64,000 nt of DNA from Dactylosporangium aurantiacum. GTDB taxonomy: Bacteria > Actinomycetota > Actinomycetes > Mycobacteriales > Micromonosporaceae. The stretch lies in NCBI RefSeq assembly GCF_000716715.1, contig NZ_JNYJ01000071.1, forward strand, positions 10,143 to 74,142, written 5' to 3'. The notes beneath the pieces are model-generated. The model saw only the letters and a list, made by a program, of their open reading frames with translations, was not told where the DNA came from and did no database searches. The position numbers and the translations under genes are program-made. Below, piece by piece: positions 24,675 to 34,326 of the stretch (the stretch's first letter is position 1; each line of letters starts with the position of its first letter).

Positions 24675-25866
24675 CGTCGGCCCCCGCACGGCCGCCGGCG
24701 GGCAGGCTGCCGGCGGCTGGATGGTCCGCGTGGCGGGCGAGGGCGCGGTCCACGAGGGTGCCGGCGACGCCGAGGTACCCCTCGACGTCCGCGTCCGCCG
24801 CACCGCCGCGCTCGGCGAGCAGGTCCGCGGCGGCGGCGTGCGCCCGGCGGGCCATGACGTCCGGGTGCACCCGCAGCTCGCGGGTCAGCTCCGCGGCCTG
24901 GCTCGCCGCGGTCGCCGTGACTAGCAGCAACGCCTGCAGGGCGGGCCACTCGCTGTGCCAGGCGCCGTCCGGCCGCTCGTCGACGGCCTGGGCGGCGGCC
25001 AGGTGCAGCTGCGCGGCGAGCAGCGGCGCCTGGGCCGCGGCGCCGCGGATCAGCACGCTGAGGACCGGGTTGTGCTTGTGCGGCATGGTTGAGGAGCCGC
25101 CGCGGCCGTCCGGGCCGCCCTCCGCCAGCTCGCCGAACTCGGGCCGGGCGAGCAGGGCCACGCCGGCGGCGATGACGCCGAGGGCGTCGGTGACGGTGAC
25201 GAGGGTGTCGCCGAGCCGGGTCACCGGGGTGCGGCGGGTGTGCCAGGGCAGCCCGGGGTCGGCGAGGCCCAGCTCGGCGGCGAAGGCGGCGGCGGTGGCG
25301 AGCGGGTCGGGCACCGTGGCGGCCAGCAGCGACAGCGTCCCGGCGGCGCCACCGCACTGGGCGGGCAGCGCCGCGCGGGTGGCCGCGACCGTGTCGAGCG
25401 CGTCGAGCACGCCGGTCAGCCACTGGGCCGCCTTCAGCCCGAAGGTGATCGGCACGGCGTGCTGGGTGAGGGTCCGCCCGGCCATCACGTGGTCGCGGTG
25501 CCGCCGCGCGTGTCCGGCCAGGGCACCGGCGGTGCCGGCCAGGTCGTCGCGGACCCGGTCCAGGACCCGGGCGGCCAGCAGCATGAGCGCGGAGTCGAGG
25601 ACGTCCTGGCTCGTCAGGCCGCGGTGAATGAGGGCCGCCGCGGCGGGGTCGTCGACGCTGGCGCGCAGGGCCCGCACCAGCGGCACCACCGGGTTGCCCG
25701 CGTCCTCGGACTCCGCGAGCAGGCCGGACAGGGCGGGATCAGCCCGCGCGCCGGGCCGGCCCAGGGCCCGCGACCAGGCCGCCTCGACGGCGAGCAGCGC
25801 CGCGGCGACCGCGGCGTCGTCGACGAGGGCGGCGACACGGTGGCTGCCGGGGCGCAGGAGGCTCAT
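24664..25866 (-). CDS. pcaB: 3-carboxy-cis,cis-muconate cycloisomerase
   Basis: 400 residues from ATG 25864-25866. It has the fumarase/aspartase superfamily signature GGSSTMPHKHNPV, plus LTSQDVLDSALML and TLTQHAVPITFGLK. It lactonises 3-carboxymuconate from PcaHG. The ATG overlaps the pcaG stop. The C-terminal ~20 residues are rich in Gly, Ala and Asp and are probably not conserved. Other superfamily lyases (adenylosuccinate lyase, nitrosuccinate lyase) are excluded by position. Confidence 0.9.
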   Translation of the reverse strand: MSLLRPGSHRVAALVDDAAVAAALLAVEAAWSRALGRPGARADPALSGLLAESEDAGNPVVPLVRALRASVDDPAAAALIHRGLTSQDVLDSALMLLAARVLDRVRDDLAGTAGALAGHARRHRDHVMAGRTLTQHAVPITFGLKAAQWLTGVLDALDTVAATRAALPAQCGGAAGTLSLLAATVPDPLATAAAFAAELGLADPGLPWHTRRTPVTRLGDTLVTVTDALGVIAAGVALLARPEFGELAEGGPDGRGGSSTMPHKHNPVLSVLIRGAAAQAPLLAAQLHLAAAQAVDERPDGAWHSEWPALQALLLVTATAASQAAELTRELRVHPDVMARRAHAAAADLLAERGGAADADVEGYLGVAGTLVDRALARHADHPAAGSLPAGGRAGADDDR

Positions 25867-26396
25867 CGGTGCGTTCCGTGCCGGGGGAAGCTGAGGAACG
25901 TCGTCTGCCGCTCGCCCTGCAGGTGGATGTCGAACCGGCGGTCGCCGCCGGGCTCGCGGACGGCGACGAGCGTGGCCCGCTCCCGTGCGTCGAGGGCGGC
26001 CAGGAACGGCGCGTCGGCGGCGAGATACGCGCGGGTGAAGAGCCGGTCGAGCAGGCCGCGGGCGAAGACGACGACGGCGAAGAACGGCGCCGCCGGGCCG
26101 GGCTCGACGGTGGTGAACGCGTAGTGCCCGTCCTGGTCGGTGCCGCACCGCCCCCAGCCGGTGAAGCGGGTCCCGTCGCGGCGGATCGAGCCGTCCACGG
26201 TCGGCACGGCCCCGTCGGGTCCGGCCTGGCGGATCTCCAGCAGCGCGTCGGGCACGGGCGCGCCGCCGCCGTCGAAGACGGTGCCGTGCAGGCGGATCGC
26301 GGCCGGGTGGTCCGGCGGGACCAGCTCGTGGTCGCCGGGGTAGGGCAGCGCGTAGCCGTAGAACGGGCCGATCGTCTGGCCGGGTGTCGGGTTCAC
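25863..26396 (-). CDS. pcaG: protocatechuate 3,4-dioxygenase alpha subunit
   Basis: 177 residues from GTG 26394-26396. It has the family start PTPGQTIGPFYGYALP, the core LHGTVFDGGGAPVPDALLEI and GRCGTDQDGHYAFTTVEPG. The alpha subunit lacks the full set of iron ligands and forms the (alpha-beta) unit with PcaH. GTGA overlap with pcaH. Confidence 0.92.
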   Translation of the reverse strand: MNPTPGQTIGPFYGYALPYPGDHELVPPDHPAAIRLHGTVFDGGGAPVPDALLEIRQAGPDGAVPTVDGSIRRDGTRFTGWGRCGTDQDGHYAFTTVEPGPAAPFFAVVVFARGLLDRLFTRAYLAADAPFLAALDARERATLVAVREPGGDRRFDIHLQGERQTTFLSFPRHGTHR

Positions 26397-27136
26397 GGGG
26401 CCTCCACGGGGGTGCGGTGGGCGCCGGTGAGCACCACGTCCCAGCGGTAGCCGAGCAGCCACTCGGGCTCGGACAGATCGTGGTCGTACGCGGCGACGAG
26501 CCGTTGCCGGGCCCGCGGGTCGGTGATCGACTGGGCGATCGGGTCGAGCGCGAGGAGCGGGTCGGCGGGGAAGTACATCTGCGTGACCAGCCGCTGGGTG
26601 AACTCCGAGCCGAACAGCGAGAAGTGGATGTGCGCGGGCCGCCAGGCGTTGTGGTGGTTGCGCCACGGGTACGGGCCGGGCCTGATCGTGACGAAGCGGT
26701 AGCCGCCCTCGTCGTCGGTGAGGCAGCGGCCGGCGCCGGTGAAGTTGGGGTCGTCCGGCGCCGGGTGCCGGTCACGCTCGTGCCGGTAGCGGCCGGCGGC
26801 GTTGGCCTGCCAGATCTCGACCAGCTGGCGGCGGACCGGCCGGCCGTCGCCGTCGAGCACCCGGCCCTGCACCACGATCCGCTCGCCGATCGGCTCCCCG
26901 CCGTGCTGGACGGTCAGGTCCGCCTCGACCGGGTCGACGTCGCGGTGGCCGAAGACCGGCGCCACCAGCTCGGCGCCCTCGGGGTCGGCGGGGCGCGGAT
27001 CCCTGCTCGGGTGGCGCAGGATCGAGCTGCGGTACGGCGGGAACGCCAGCCGCGGCTGCCCGGCCGGACCGTCGGCCGCGTGCAGCGCCGCGATCTCGGC
27101 GGAGATCTGCCGCTGCGACTCCAGAGTCGGCGTCAT
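26393..27136 (-). CDS. pcaH: protocatechuate 3,4-dioxygenase beta subunit
   Basis: 247 residues from ATG 27134-27136. The non-haem Fe(III) ligands are visible: Tyr in AAGRYRHERD, Tyr in RPGPYPWRN and two His in AWRPAHIHFSLFG. It cleaves the ring of protocatechuate between the hydroxyls. First gene of the pcaHGBCIJ-pobA operon, all joined by 4- to 11-base overlaps, and divergent from an IclR regulator 72 bp away. Confidence 0.93.
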   Translation of the reverse strand: MTPTLESQRQISAEIAALHAADGPAGQPRLAFPPYRSSILRHPSRDPRPADPEGAELVAPVFGHRDVDPVEADLTVQHGGEPIGERIVVQGRVLDGDGRPVRRQLVEIWQANAAGRYRHERDRHPAPDDPNFTGAGRCLTDDEGGYRFVTIRPGPYPWRNHHNAWRPAHIHFSLFGSEFTQRLVTQMYFPADPLLALDPIAQSITDPRARQRLVAAYDHDLSEPEWLLGYRWDVVLTGAHRTPVEAP

Positions 27137-27184
27137 GGACAACGACCGTAGGTCCGCCGGGCCGGCGTGGTCTACGCTGACCAT

Positions 27185-27195
27185 CCACTCAGTGG
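27185..27195. promoter_or_regulatory. possible IclR operator
   Basis: The 11-bp palindrome CCACTCAGTGG lies between the divergent pcaH and IclR genes and touches the regulator's RBS. Short palindromes of this size are typical for IclR family proteins. Only one copy is seen. Confidence 0.4.
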
Positions 27196-27208
27196 AAGGA
27201 AATCGACG

Positions 27209-27973
27209 GTGGCCGGTCGGGTGTCGACCCCGGGAGCCTCGGTGGTCGGGCGGGCGTTCGCCGTCCTCGGCGCGTTCGACGAGCAGCACCGCAGCCTCAC
27301 CCTGTCGGAGCTGTCCCGCCGGGCGGCGCTGCCCCTGGCCACGACGCACCGGCTCGTCGCCGAGCTGGTCGGCCTCGGCGCGCTCGACCGCCACGGCGCC
27401 GGCCGCTACACGATCGGGCGGCGCGTCTGGGGCATCGGGCTGCTCGCCCCGGTGCAGACCGGCCTGCGCGAGCTCGCGTCGCCGTTTCTGCACGACATCT
27501 TCGCCGCCACCCGGGCCACCGTGCACCTGGCCGTGCGGGACGGGACCGAGGTGCTGTACCTGGACCGGCTCAGCGGCAGCGCGTCGGTGCCCATCGTCAG
27601 CCGCGTCGGCACCCGGCTGCCGCTGCACTGCACCGGCGTGGGCAAGGTGCTGCTCGCCCACGCCCCGCGCGACGTGGTGGCCGAGGTCCTCGGCTCGCTG
27701 CGCCGGGTGACGCCGTACACCATCGTGTCCGCCGACGTGCTCGCCGCCCAGCTCGACCGGGCCCGCCGCGACGGCTACGCCACCACGGCCGACGAGATGT
27801 CGATCGGTGCCAGCTCGGTCGCCGTGCCCGTGCTGCGGCACGGCACCGAGGTCGTGGCGGCCCTGGGGATCGTCGTGGCGCAGCTGCGCCGCGACCGCCG
27901 CCGCCTGGTCGCCGGCCTGCGCGTCGCGGCGCAGGGCATCGGCCGGGTGCTCGACCAGGCGGCGGCGCGGTGA
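27209..27973 (+). CDS. IclR family regulator of the pca operon
   Basis: 254 residues from GTG 27209 (GGAAGGAAA upstream). N-terminal winged helix (about 8-70: RAFAVLGAFDEQHRSLTLSELSRRAAL ...) and a C-terminal IclR ligand domain (GTEVLYLDRL, LPLHCTGVGKVLLA, ASSVAVPVL). Divergent from pcaH. PcaR/PobR/PcaU-type IclR proteins control these genes in many bacteria and sense protocatechuate, beta-ketoadipate or 4-hydroxybenzoate; which applies here is unknown. Confidence 0.87.
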   Translation: MAGRVSTPGASVVGRAFAVLGAFDEQHRSLTLSELSRRAALPLATTHRLVAELVGLGALDRHGAGRYTIGRRVWGIGLLAPVQTGLRELASPFLHDIFAATRATVHLAVRDGTEVLYLDRLSGSASVPIVSRVGTRLPLHCTGVGKVLLAHAPRDVVAEVLGSLRRVTPYTIVSADVLAAQLDRARRDGYATTADEMSIGASSVAVPVLRHGTEVVAALGIVVAQLRRDRRRLVAGLRVAAQGIGRVLDQAAAR

Positions 27974-27998
27974 CGCCCGCCGGCGTGCGTGCCGCCGG

Positions 27999-29234
27999 TC
28001 AGGTCGCGTCGGCGCCGCGGTACGGGCCCTTCTCCAGGACCAGGCCGCCGGGCGCGTCCGCGGCCTTCATGAGGTACGACTCCCGGGTCGGCGGCGCACC
28101 GGCGGTGCTGTAGTCCAGCACCGCGGCCAGCCCGCCGGTGTCGACCTTGGTCAGCGACTGGCGCGCCTTGACCAGGCCCTGACGGGTGAGGTCCTTCGCC
28201 GCGCAGGCGGACTCCAGCAGCTGGCGCATCACGTCGGCCCGCGCCCAGCCGTACGAGATCTGCAGCGTCGGGTTGGTGCCGGGGTACTTCTTGAGGTACG
28301 TGTCCAGCACCGCCTTCGACGCCGCCTGGTCGAACGGGGACACCGGCTGCGCACCGAGGAAGTGGCTCTTGAGGTAGGCCCCGCCCGGGGTCTTCAGCGC
28401 GCCGGGCGCGAACGTCTGGGTGTTGCCCAGCAGCGGCACCTGCATGCCCTGGGTGGCGGCCACGGCGGCGGCCGACGCGAGCGGCCCGCTGCTCGTGGAC
28501 AGCACGATCGCCTTGACGCCCTGCGCCTTCATCGCGGTGACGTGCGCGGTCATGTCGGTGTCGGTCGGCTTGATCTTCGCCTCGACGAGCTTGAGGTTGT
28601 GCGCGGCCGCGACCTTCTTCGAGCCGATGAGCCCGCTCTCGCCCAGCTCACCCTCGAAGTAGATGTGGCCGATCGCGTCACCGGCCGCGAGCGTCTTCTG
28701 CTCGAGCAGGTGGTCGAGCAGGTTGACCACCTCGAGGTCGGTGGTCGTGCCGACGACGGTCATCAGCGGGTTCTTCAGCAGCACCGGGGCCCAACTGGCC
28801 GGCAGCGTGACGATGCCGTCCTTCTGGATGTCGGCGGACAGCGCCGCGTTCATCGGCGAGCCGAGGATCTGCTCGAAAACCAGCGACTTGGTCTTCATGC
28901 TCGCGTACAACGACACCGCGGTCTGCACGTTGTACCCGTGGTCGCGCACGTCCAGGTCGACCTGGAACCGGCCGCCGCAGACGCCGCCGGCGGCGTTGCG
29001 CTGCTCCCAGTACAGCTTCTCGGCGTTGGTCAGCTCGGTGGCCAGCGGCGCGAACTGCCCGGTCAGGTCGGTGAGCACGCCGAGACTGATCCGGTTGCCG
29101 CTGACCCCGACGTCGGTCTTGATCTCACCGGTCTGGCCGGAGCTCGGTGTGTTGGCTTTCCCGCTGCACCCGCTCAGGGTGACGCCGATGGTCACCGTGA
29201 CGGCGACGGCCAGCAGGCGGAGCGCTCGGTTCAT
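27999..29234 (-). CDS. livK: ABC substrate-binding lipoprotein, branched-chain amino acid type
   Basis: 411 residues with a lipoprotein signal (lipobox LSGC at about 20-23) followed by a periplasmic-binding type 1 fold (ISLGVLTDLTGQFAPLA; LPLLGNTQTF; YLKKYPG). It would bind a substrate outside the cell for LivHM-FG. Binding proteins of this class also serve aromatic acids and amides, and the catabolic operon makes that as likely as amino acids. The ATG (29232-29234, GGGAG upstream) lies inside the 3' end of livM. Last gene of the operon. Confidence 0.85.
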   Translation of the reverse strand: MNRALRLLAVAVTVTIGVTLSGCSGKANTPSSGQTGEIKTDVGVSGNRISLGVLTDLTGQFAPLATELTNAEKLYWEQRNAAGGVCGGRFQVDLDVRDHGYNVQTAVSLYASMKTKSLVFEQILGSPMNAALSADIQKDGIVTLPASWAPVLLKNPLMTVVGTTTDLEVVNLLDHLLEQKTLAAGDAIGHIYFEGELGESGLIGSKKVAAAHNLKLVEAKIKPTDTDMTAHVTAMKAQGVKAIVLSTSSGPLASAAAVAATQGMQVPLLGNTQTFAPGALKTPGGAYLKSHFLGAQPVSPFDQAASKAVLDTYLKKYPGTNPTLQISYGWARADVMRQLLESACAAKDLTRQGLVKARQSLTKVDTGGLAAVLDYSTAGAPPTRESYLMKAADAPGGLVLEKGPYRGADAT

Positions 29235-30261
29235 GGATACTCCCAAGGGGTGTCTGGCGGAAACGGAGGCCGTTGAGGCCGCGGGCGCGCACGAGCACCA
29301 CCGCGATGACGGCGATGCCGAACGCGTACCGGGCGGCGTGGCTGGCGGTGACGCCACCGCTGCCCGGTTCGGCGAGGAAGGGCAGGTCGGCGGCGTACTC
29401 CTGGAGCAGCACGGGCAGGGCGGTGACGACGGCGGCGCCGGCGACCGCACCGCCGACCGAGCCGAGCCCGCCGATCACGATCATCACGAGGTACAGCACG
29501 GACACGTCGAGCGCGAAGGACTGGGGCGCGACGCTGCCGATCGCGACGGCGTAGAGCACGCCGGCGAGCCCGGCGTACATGGAGGACAGCACGAACGCGA
29601 GCGCCTTGTACGACTGGACGGGGATGCCGACCGCGGCGGCCGCCGGCTCGCTGTCACGGACCAGGACCAGCGCCCGGCCGACCCGCCCGGCCACCAGGTT
29701 GCGGGCGAACACCGCGGCGAGCACCAGCGTGGTCCCGCCGATGTACCACAGCTTCTCGTACACGCCGAACGGGACCTGGGCCACGACGGTGACCGTCTCG
29801 TCGACCAGGCCCGGGGTGCGCCGGCCGTTGAAGCCGCCGGTGAGCGGGGCGGCGACGTTGAGCACGTGCTGGCCGATGAGGACCAGCGCGATGCTGGCGA
29901 TGCCGAGGTAGATGTGGCGCAGCCGGGCGGCGATCGGTGAGAACGCGAGCCCGGCCAGGCCGGCCAGCACCGCCCCGGCGACCGCGGCGACCGGCGTCGG
30001 CAGGCCGAGGCCGAGACGCTCGCCGCCGGCCGGCGCGGCCAGCACGCAGTACGTGACCGCGCCGACGCCGAGGAAGAAGGCGTGCGCCAGGGAGAGCTGG
30101 CCGGCGGTGCCGGTGAGCAGCGTCAGCCCGATCGCGCCGATGCCCGCGGCGGCGACCGAGAAGCCGAGCCGGAGCCAGAACTCGTCGAGGTAGTACGGCG
30201 GGACGAGGACCGCCAGCCCGATCGCCACCCACCCGGCGGTGGCCCGGATACGGTCAGACAC
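29125..30261 (-). CDS. livM: ABC permease LivM type
   Basis: 378 residues from GTG 30259-30261. About nine membrane segments and the LivM motif region GLTLLTGTAGQLSLAHAFFLG and RDSEPAAAAVGI. The last ~45 residues after FRQTPLG are charged and unlike the family, and run 110 bp into livK. An ancestral stop was probably lost, so the C-terminal tail may be unimportant. Partner of LivH in the channel. Confidence 0.87.
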   Translation of the reverse strand: MSDRIRATAGWVAIGLAVLVPPYYLDEFWLRLGFSVAAAGIGAIGLTLLTGTAGQLSLAHAFFLGVGAVTYCVLAAPAGGERLGLGLPTPVAAVAGAVLAGLAGLAFSPIAARLRHIYLGIASIALVLIGQHVLNVAAPLTGGFNGRRTPGLVDETVTVVAQVPFGVYEKLWYIGGTTLVLAAVFARNLVAGRVGRALVLVRDSEPAAAAVGIPVQSYKALAFVLSSMYAGLAGVLYAVAIGSVAPQSFALDVSVLYLVMIVIGGLGSVGGAVAGAAVVTALPVLLQEYAADLPFLAEPGSGGVTASHAARYAFGIAVIAVVLVRARGLNGLRFRQTPLGSIHEPSAPPAGRRRHGDHRRHPERVQRESQHTELRPDR

Positions 30262-31144
30262 GGCCGGCCGCCCGGGTGCCGAAGAGGCCCGCCGGCCGGA
30301 CCAGCAGGACCGCGATCATCACGATGTACGGCACCACCTCCCCGGAGCCGCGCCCGAACACGGCCAGCTCGTCCTGGTAGCCGGCGGCGAGGCTCTCCGC
30401 GACGCCGACGATCAGGCCGCCGACGAGCGCCCCGGTCGTCGAGTCGAGCCCGCCGAGGATGGCGGCGGACAGGGCCCGCAGGGCGACGACGCCGACGGCC
30501 GGGGACAGGCCGGGCGTCGGGGAACCGGCGAGGAAGATCCCGGCGACGACGGCGAGCCCGCCGGCGAGCAGCCAGCTCGTCGTGACGACCCGCCGCACCC
30601 GCACCCCGACCAGCGCCGCGGCCTCCGGGTCCTCGGCGGCCGCCCGCATCGCCACGCCCCAGCCGGTGAACCGGAACGCCAGCAGGAACGCGGCGATGAT
30701 GAGCGCCGCGACCCCGAGCGCGACGACCCGGTTGGCGGGCACCGCGACCTCGCCGAGCCGCACCGCGGCGCCGCCCCAGGGATGGCCGAGCACCACGATG
30801 TCCGGCCCCATCCGGCGGCTGAGCTCGGTGCCGAGGACGATGTCCACGCCGATCGTCATGATGGCGAGAGCGACCGGGGCCGCGTCGCGCATCGGGTCGG
30901 CGAGCAGCCGCTGGATCACCAGCGCGGCCCCGGCGCCGGTGAGCACGCCGAGGGCGGCGGCGGCCGGGAAGCCGACCGTCTCCCAGGTCCGCGCGGTGAC
31001 GTACGCGCCGAGCAGCAGCAGCGAGCCGTGCGCGAAGTTCACCACGCCGGCGGCCTTGTACAGCAGCACGAACCCCAACGCGACGAGCGCGTAGATCGAG
31101 CCGGTGGACAGTCCCGTGAGCACGATCGACAGCAACCTGGTCAT
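30254..31144 (-). CDS. livH: ABC permease LivH type
   Basis: 296 residues from ATG 31142-31144, with GGAGGTGGC immediately before it. Polytopic; LivH features GSIYALVALGFVLLYKAAGVVNFAHG at the N-terminus and RAAAEDPEAAALVGV in the coupling loop. Its 3' end overlaps livM by 8 bases. The leader before it is one copy of a repeat also found before the amidohydrolase gene. Confidence 0.88.
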   Translation of the reverse strand: MTRLLSIVLTGLSTGSIYALVALGFVLLYKAAGVVNFAHGSLLLLGAYVTARTWETVGFPAAAALGVLTGAGAALVIQRLLADPMRDAAPVALAIMTIGVDIVLGTELSRRMGPDIVVLGHPWGGAAVRLGEVAVPANRVVALGVAALIIAAFLLAFRFTGWGVAMRAAAEDPEAAALVGVRVRRVVTTSWLLAGGLAVVAGIFLAGSPTPGLSPAVGVVALRALSAAILGGLDSTTGALVGGLIVGVAESLAAGYQDELAVFGRGSGEVVPYIVMIAVLLVRPAGLFGTRAAGRV

Positions 31145-31226
31145 GCCGCCACCTCCGCTGCGCTCCGGCGTCGGCCTGACCTGAACCGGTGACATGATGA
31201 CCGGCCCGAGACGCTTCGCTGGCCGG
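31145..31226. repeat. repeat-derived leader upstream of livH
   Basis: On the minus strand this gap has the block CGCCGGAGCGCAGCGGAGGT just before ATGACC, and two CCGGTCAT-type pieces further up. The same arrangement recurs in front of the amidohydrolase gene (34176-34326). The block supplies the RBS (GGAGGT) of the downstream gene. Confidence 0.65.
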
Positions 31227-32768
<1,542 letters not shown>

Positions 32769-32780
32769 GGGCGCCCCTTG

Positions 32781-33230
32781 TCAGCTCAGCGTGTAGGCGT
32801 CGTAGACGACGGCGGCGGGCTCGCGGCGCGCGGAGGCGACCGCGACGGTTCGGCCCAGCCACGCGTACTGCGGCGCGGCGGTCTCGAAGTGCAGGGTCAG
32901 GCGGAAGTAGTAGGTGGCCGGGTCGACCGGTTCGCCGGCGGCCAGACGGGCGAGGACGTCGGGCGGGCCGTGGCGGAAGCCGCGGGTCCGGATGTACACG
33001 AGCGCCCCGTCGTCGGTGCGCAGCAGGTAGCGGGTGTCGATGACGGCGGTGCCGTCGGCCAGCACCAGCTGCCAGTCCGCCCCGCCGGGCAGCACCGTGC
33101 CGGTGAACGCGGCGCCGGCGAACGACCCGCCGACGATCGGGTACACCCGCCGTTCGCCGCCGGGCGTGACGCCGACCCCGAGCATCGGCGCGAGCTCGAC
33201 GTGGACGGTCGCGAGGGGTTCCAGGTGCAC
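32781..33230 (-). CDS. DUF3237 family protein
   Basis: 149 residues from GTG 33228-33230. DUF3237 features are PIVGGSFAGAAFTGTVLPGGADWQ, IDTRYLLRTDDGALVYIRTRG and FRLTLHFETAAPQYAWL. A small beta-barrel protein of unknown reaction. It commonly sits in aromatic or acyl-CoA catabolic operons, as here between an amidohydrolase and an ABC ATPase gene. No signal peptide, so cytoplasmic. Confidence 0.8.
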   Translation of the reverse strand: MHLEPLATVHVELAPMLGVGVTPGGERRVYPIVGGSFAGAAFTGTVLPGGADWQLVLADGTAVIDTRYLLRTDDGALVYIRTRGFRHGPPDVLARLAAGEPVDPATYYFRLTLHFETAAPQYAWLGRTVAVASARREPAAVVYDAYTLS

Positions 33231-33281
33231 GTCGCCGTCCCTTCAGTGAGACGTCCTTGTGACGGCCGCAGCGGTGCTGTC

Positions 33282-34175
33282 TTACGTCGGTGCGAGCCCG
33301 AGCACGCGCAGGGCGTTGTGCTTGAGGATCAGCGGGCGGACCTCGTCCTTGACCGGCAGCTCCGCGAACTCGGCCAGCCACCGGTCCGGGCTGATGAGCG
33401 GGTAGTCGGTGCCGAACAGGACCTTGTGCCGCAGCGGGCCGTTGGCGTACGTGACCAGCTGCGGCGGGAAGTACTTCGGCGCCCAGCCCGACAGGTCGAT
33501 GTACACGTTGGCCTTGTGCGTGGCCACCGCGAGCGCCTCGTCCTGCCAGGGGAACGACGGGTGCGCCAGCACCACGGTCAGCTCCGGCAGGTCGGCCGCC
33601 ACCCCGTCGAGCAGCATCGGGTTGGAGTAGCCGAGCCGGATCCCGGCGCCGCCGGGCATGCCCGCACCGATCCCGGTCTGCCCGCTGTGGAACAGCGCGG
33701 GCACGCCCAGCTCCGCGATCGTCTCGTACAGCGGGTACGCCATCCGGTCGTCCGGCGCGAACCCCTGCAGGCTCGGGTGGAACTTGAACCCGCGCACCCC
33801 GTGCTCGGCGACCAGCCGGCGGGCCAGCGCCACCCCGGCCGGGCCGCGGTGCGGGTCGACGCTGGCGAACGGGACGAACACGTCGGGGTGGCGGGCCGCG
33901 GCCGCCGCCACGTGCTCGTTGGGGATCGGCGGGTGCCCGGTCACCGACTCGGAGTCGACGGTGAACAGCACCGCCGCCAGCCGGCGCGCGCGGTACACCT
34001 CGGCGATCTCGTCGATGCCGGGCGCCCGCCCGCCGGTCGTCCTGAAGTACTTCGCCGACGCCGCCATGTGCGCCGCCGGCAGGCTCTCGTGCCCGTCGTC
34101 GGCCCGCTCGGCGTGGACGTGGAAGTCGATCGCCTCCACCGCGTCGAGATCCAGTGTGGGCCGATGTCCGGTCAT
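33282..34175 (-). CDS. amidohydrolase family 2 protein (ACMSD-like)
   Basis: 297 residues from ATG 34173-34175. Metal-binding pattern of amidohydrolase_2 proteins: AIDFHVHAE near residue 16, GFKFHPSLQGF, LAHPSFPWQDEA and FGTDYPL (catalytic Asp). Such enzymes are decarboxylases or hydrolases of aromatic and lactone acids. The neighbours (acyl-CoA ligase, hydroxyacyl-CoA dehydrogenase, DUF3237) suggest work on an intermediate of the same pathway. The start region is the repeated block that also precedes livH. Confidence 0.82.
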   Translation of the reverse strand: MTGHRPTLDLDAVEAIDFHVHAERADDGHESLPAAHMAASAKYFRTTGGRAPGIDEIAEVYRARRLAAVLFTVDSESVTGHPPIPNEHVAAAAARHPDVFVPFASVDPHRGPAGVALARRLVAEHGVRGFKFHPSLQGFAPDDRMAYPLYETIAELGVPALFHSGQTGIGAGMPGGAGIRLGYSNPMLLDGVAADLPELTVVLAHPSFPWQDEALAVATHKANVYIDLSGWAPKYFPPQLVTYANGPLRHKVLFGTDYPLISPDRWLAEFAELPVKDEVRPLILKHNALRVLGLAPT

Positions 34176-34193
34176 GACGTCACCTCCGCTGCG

Positions 34194-34325
34194 CTCCGGC
34201 GCCGCCCTGACCTTGAGACTGCGCCCCTGATGACCGGCCCTCCGCTGCGCTCCGGTCCGCTCCGGCGCCGCCCTGACCTTGAGACTGCGCCCCTGATGAC
34301 CGGCCCTCCGCTGCGCTCCGGTCCG
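34194..34325. repeat. 66-bp tandem duplication
   Basis: Two exact 66-bp copies (34194-34259 and 34260-34325) fill the gap between the hydroxyacyl-CoA dehydrogenase and amidohydrolase genes. A further partial copy reaches the amidohydrolase start. Each unit contains CCTCCGCTGCGCTCCGG and CTGATGACCGG. Related sequence lies before livH (31145-31226). Confidence 0.9.
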
Positions 34326-34326
34326 G

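Noticed and set aside
24664..25866. Nitrosuccinate lyase or adenylosuccinate lyase
   Set aside because: The superfamily signature alone would allow it, but the gene overlaps pcaG and pcaC in a complete pca order.
29999..31195. Plus-strand ORFs opposite livH and livM
   Set aside because: The minus-strand products are clear permeases with membrane segments; the opposite frames are Arg/Pro/Gly-rich shadows.
34194..34325. Two-unit CRISPR or IS end
   Set aside because: It is an exact 66-bp tandem duplication without spacers or transposase; better seen as an intergenic repeat.
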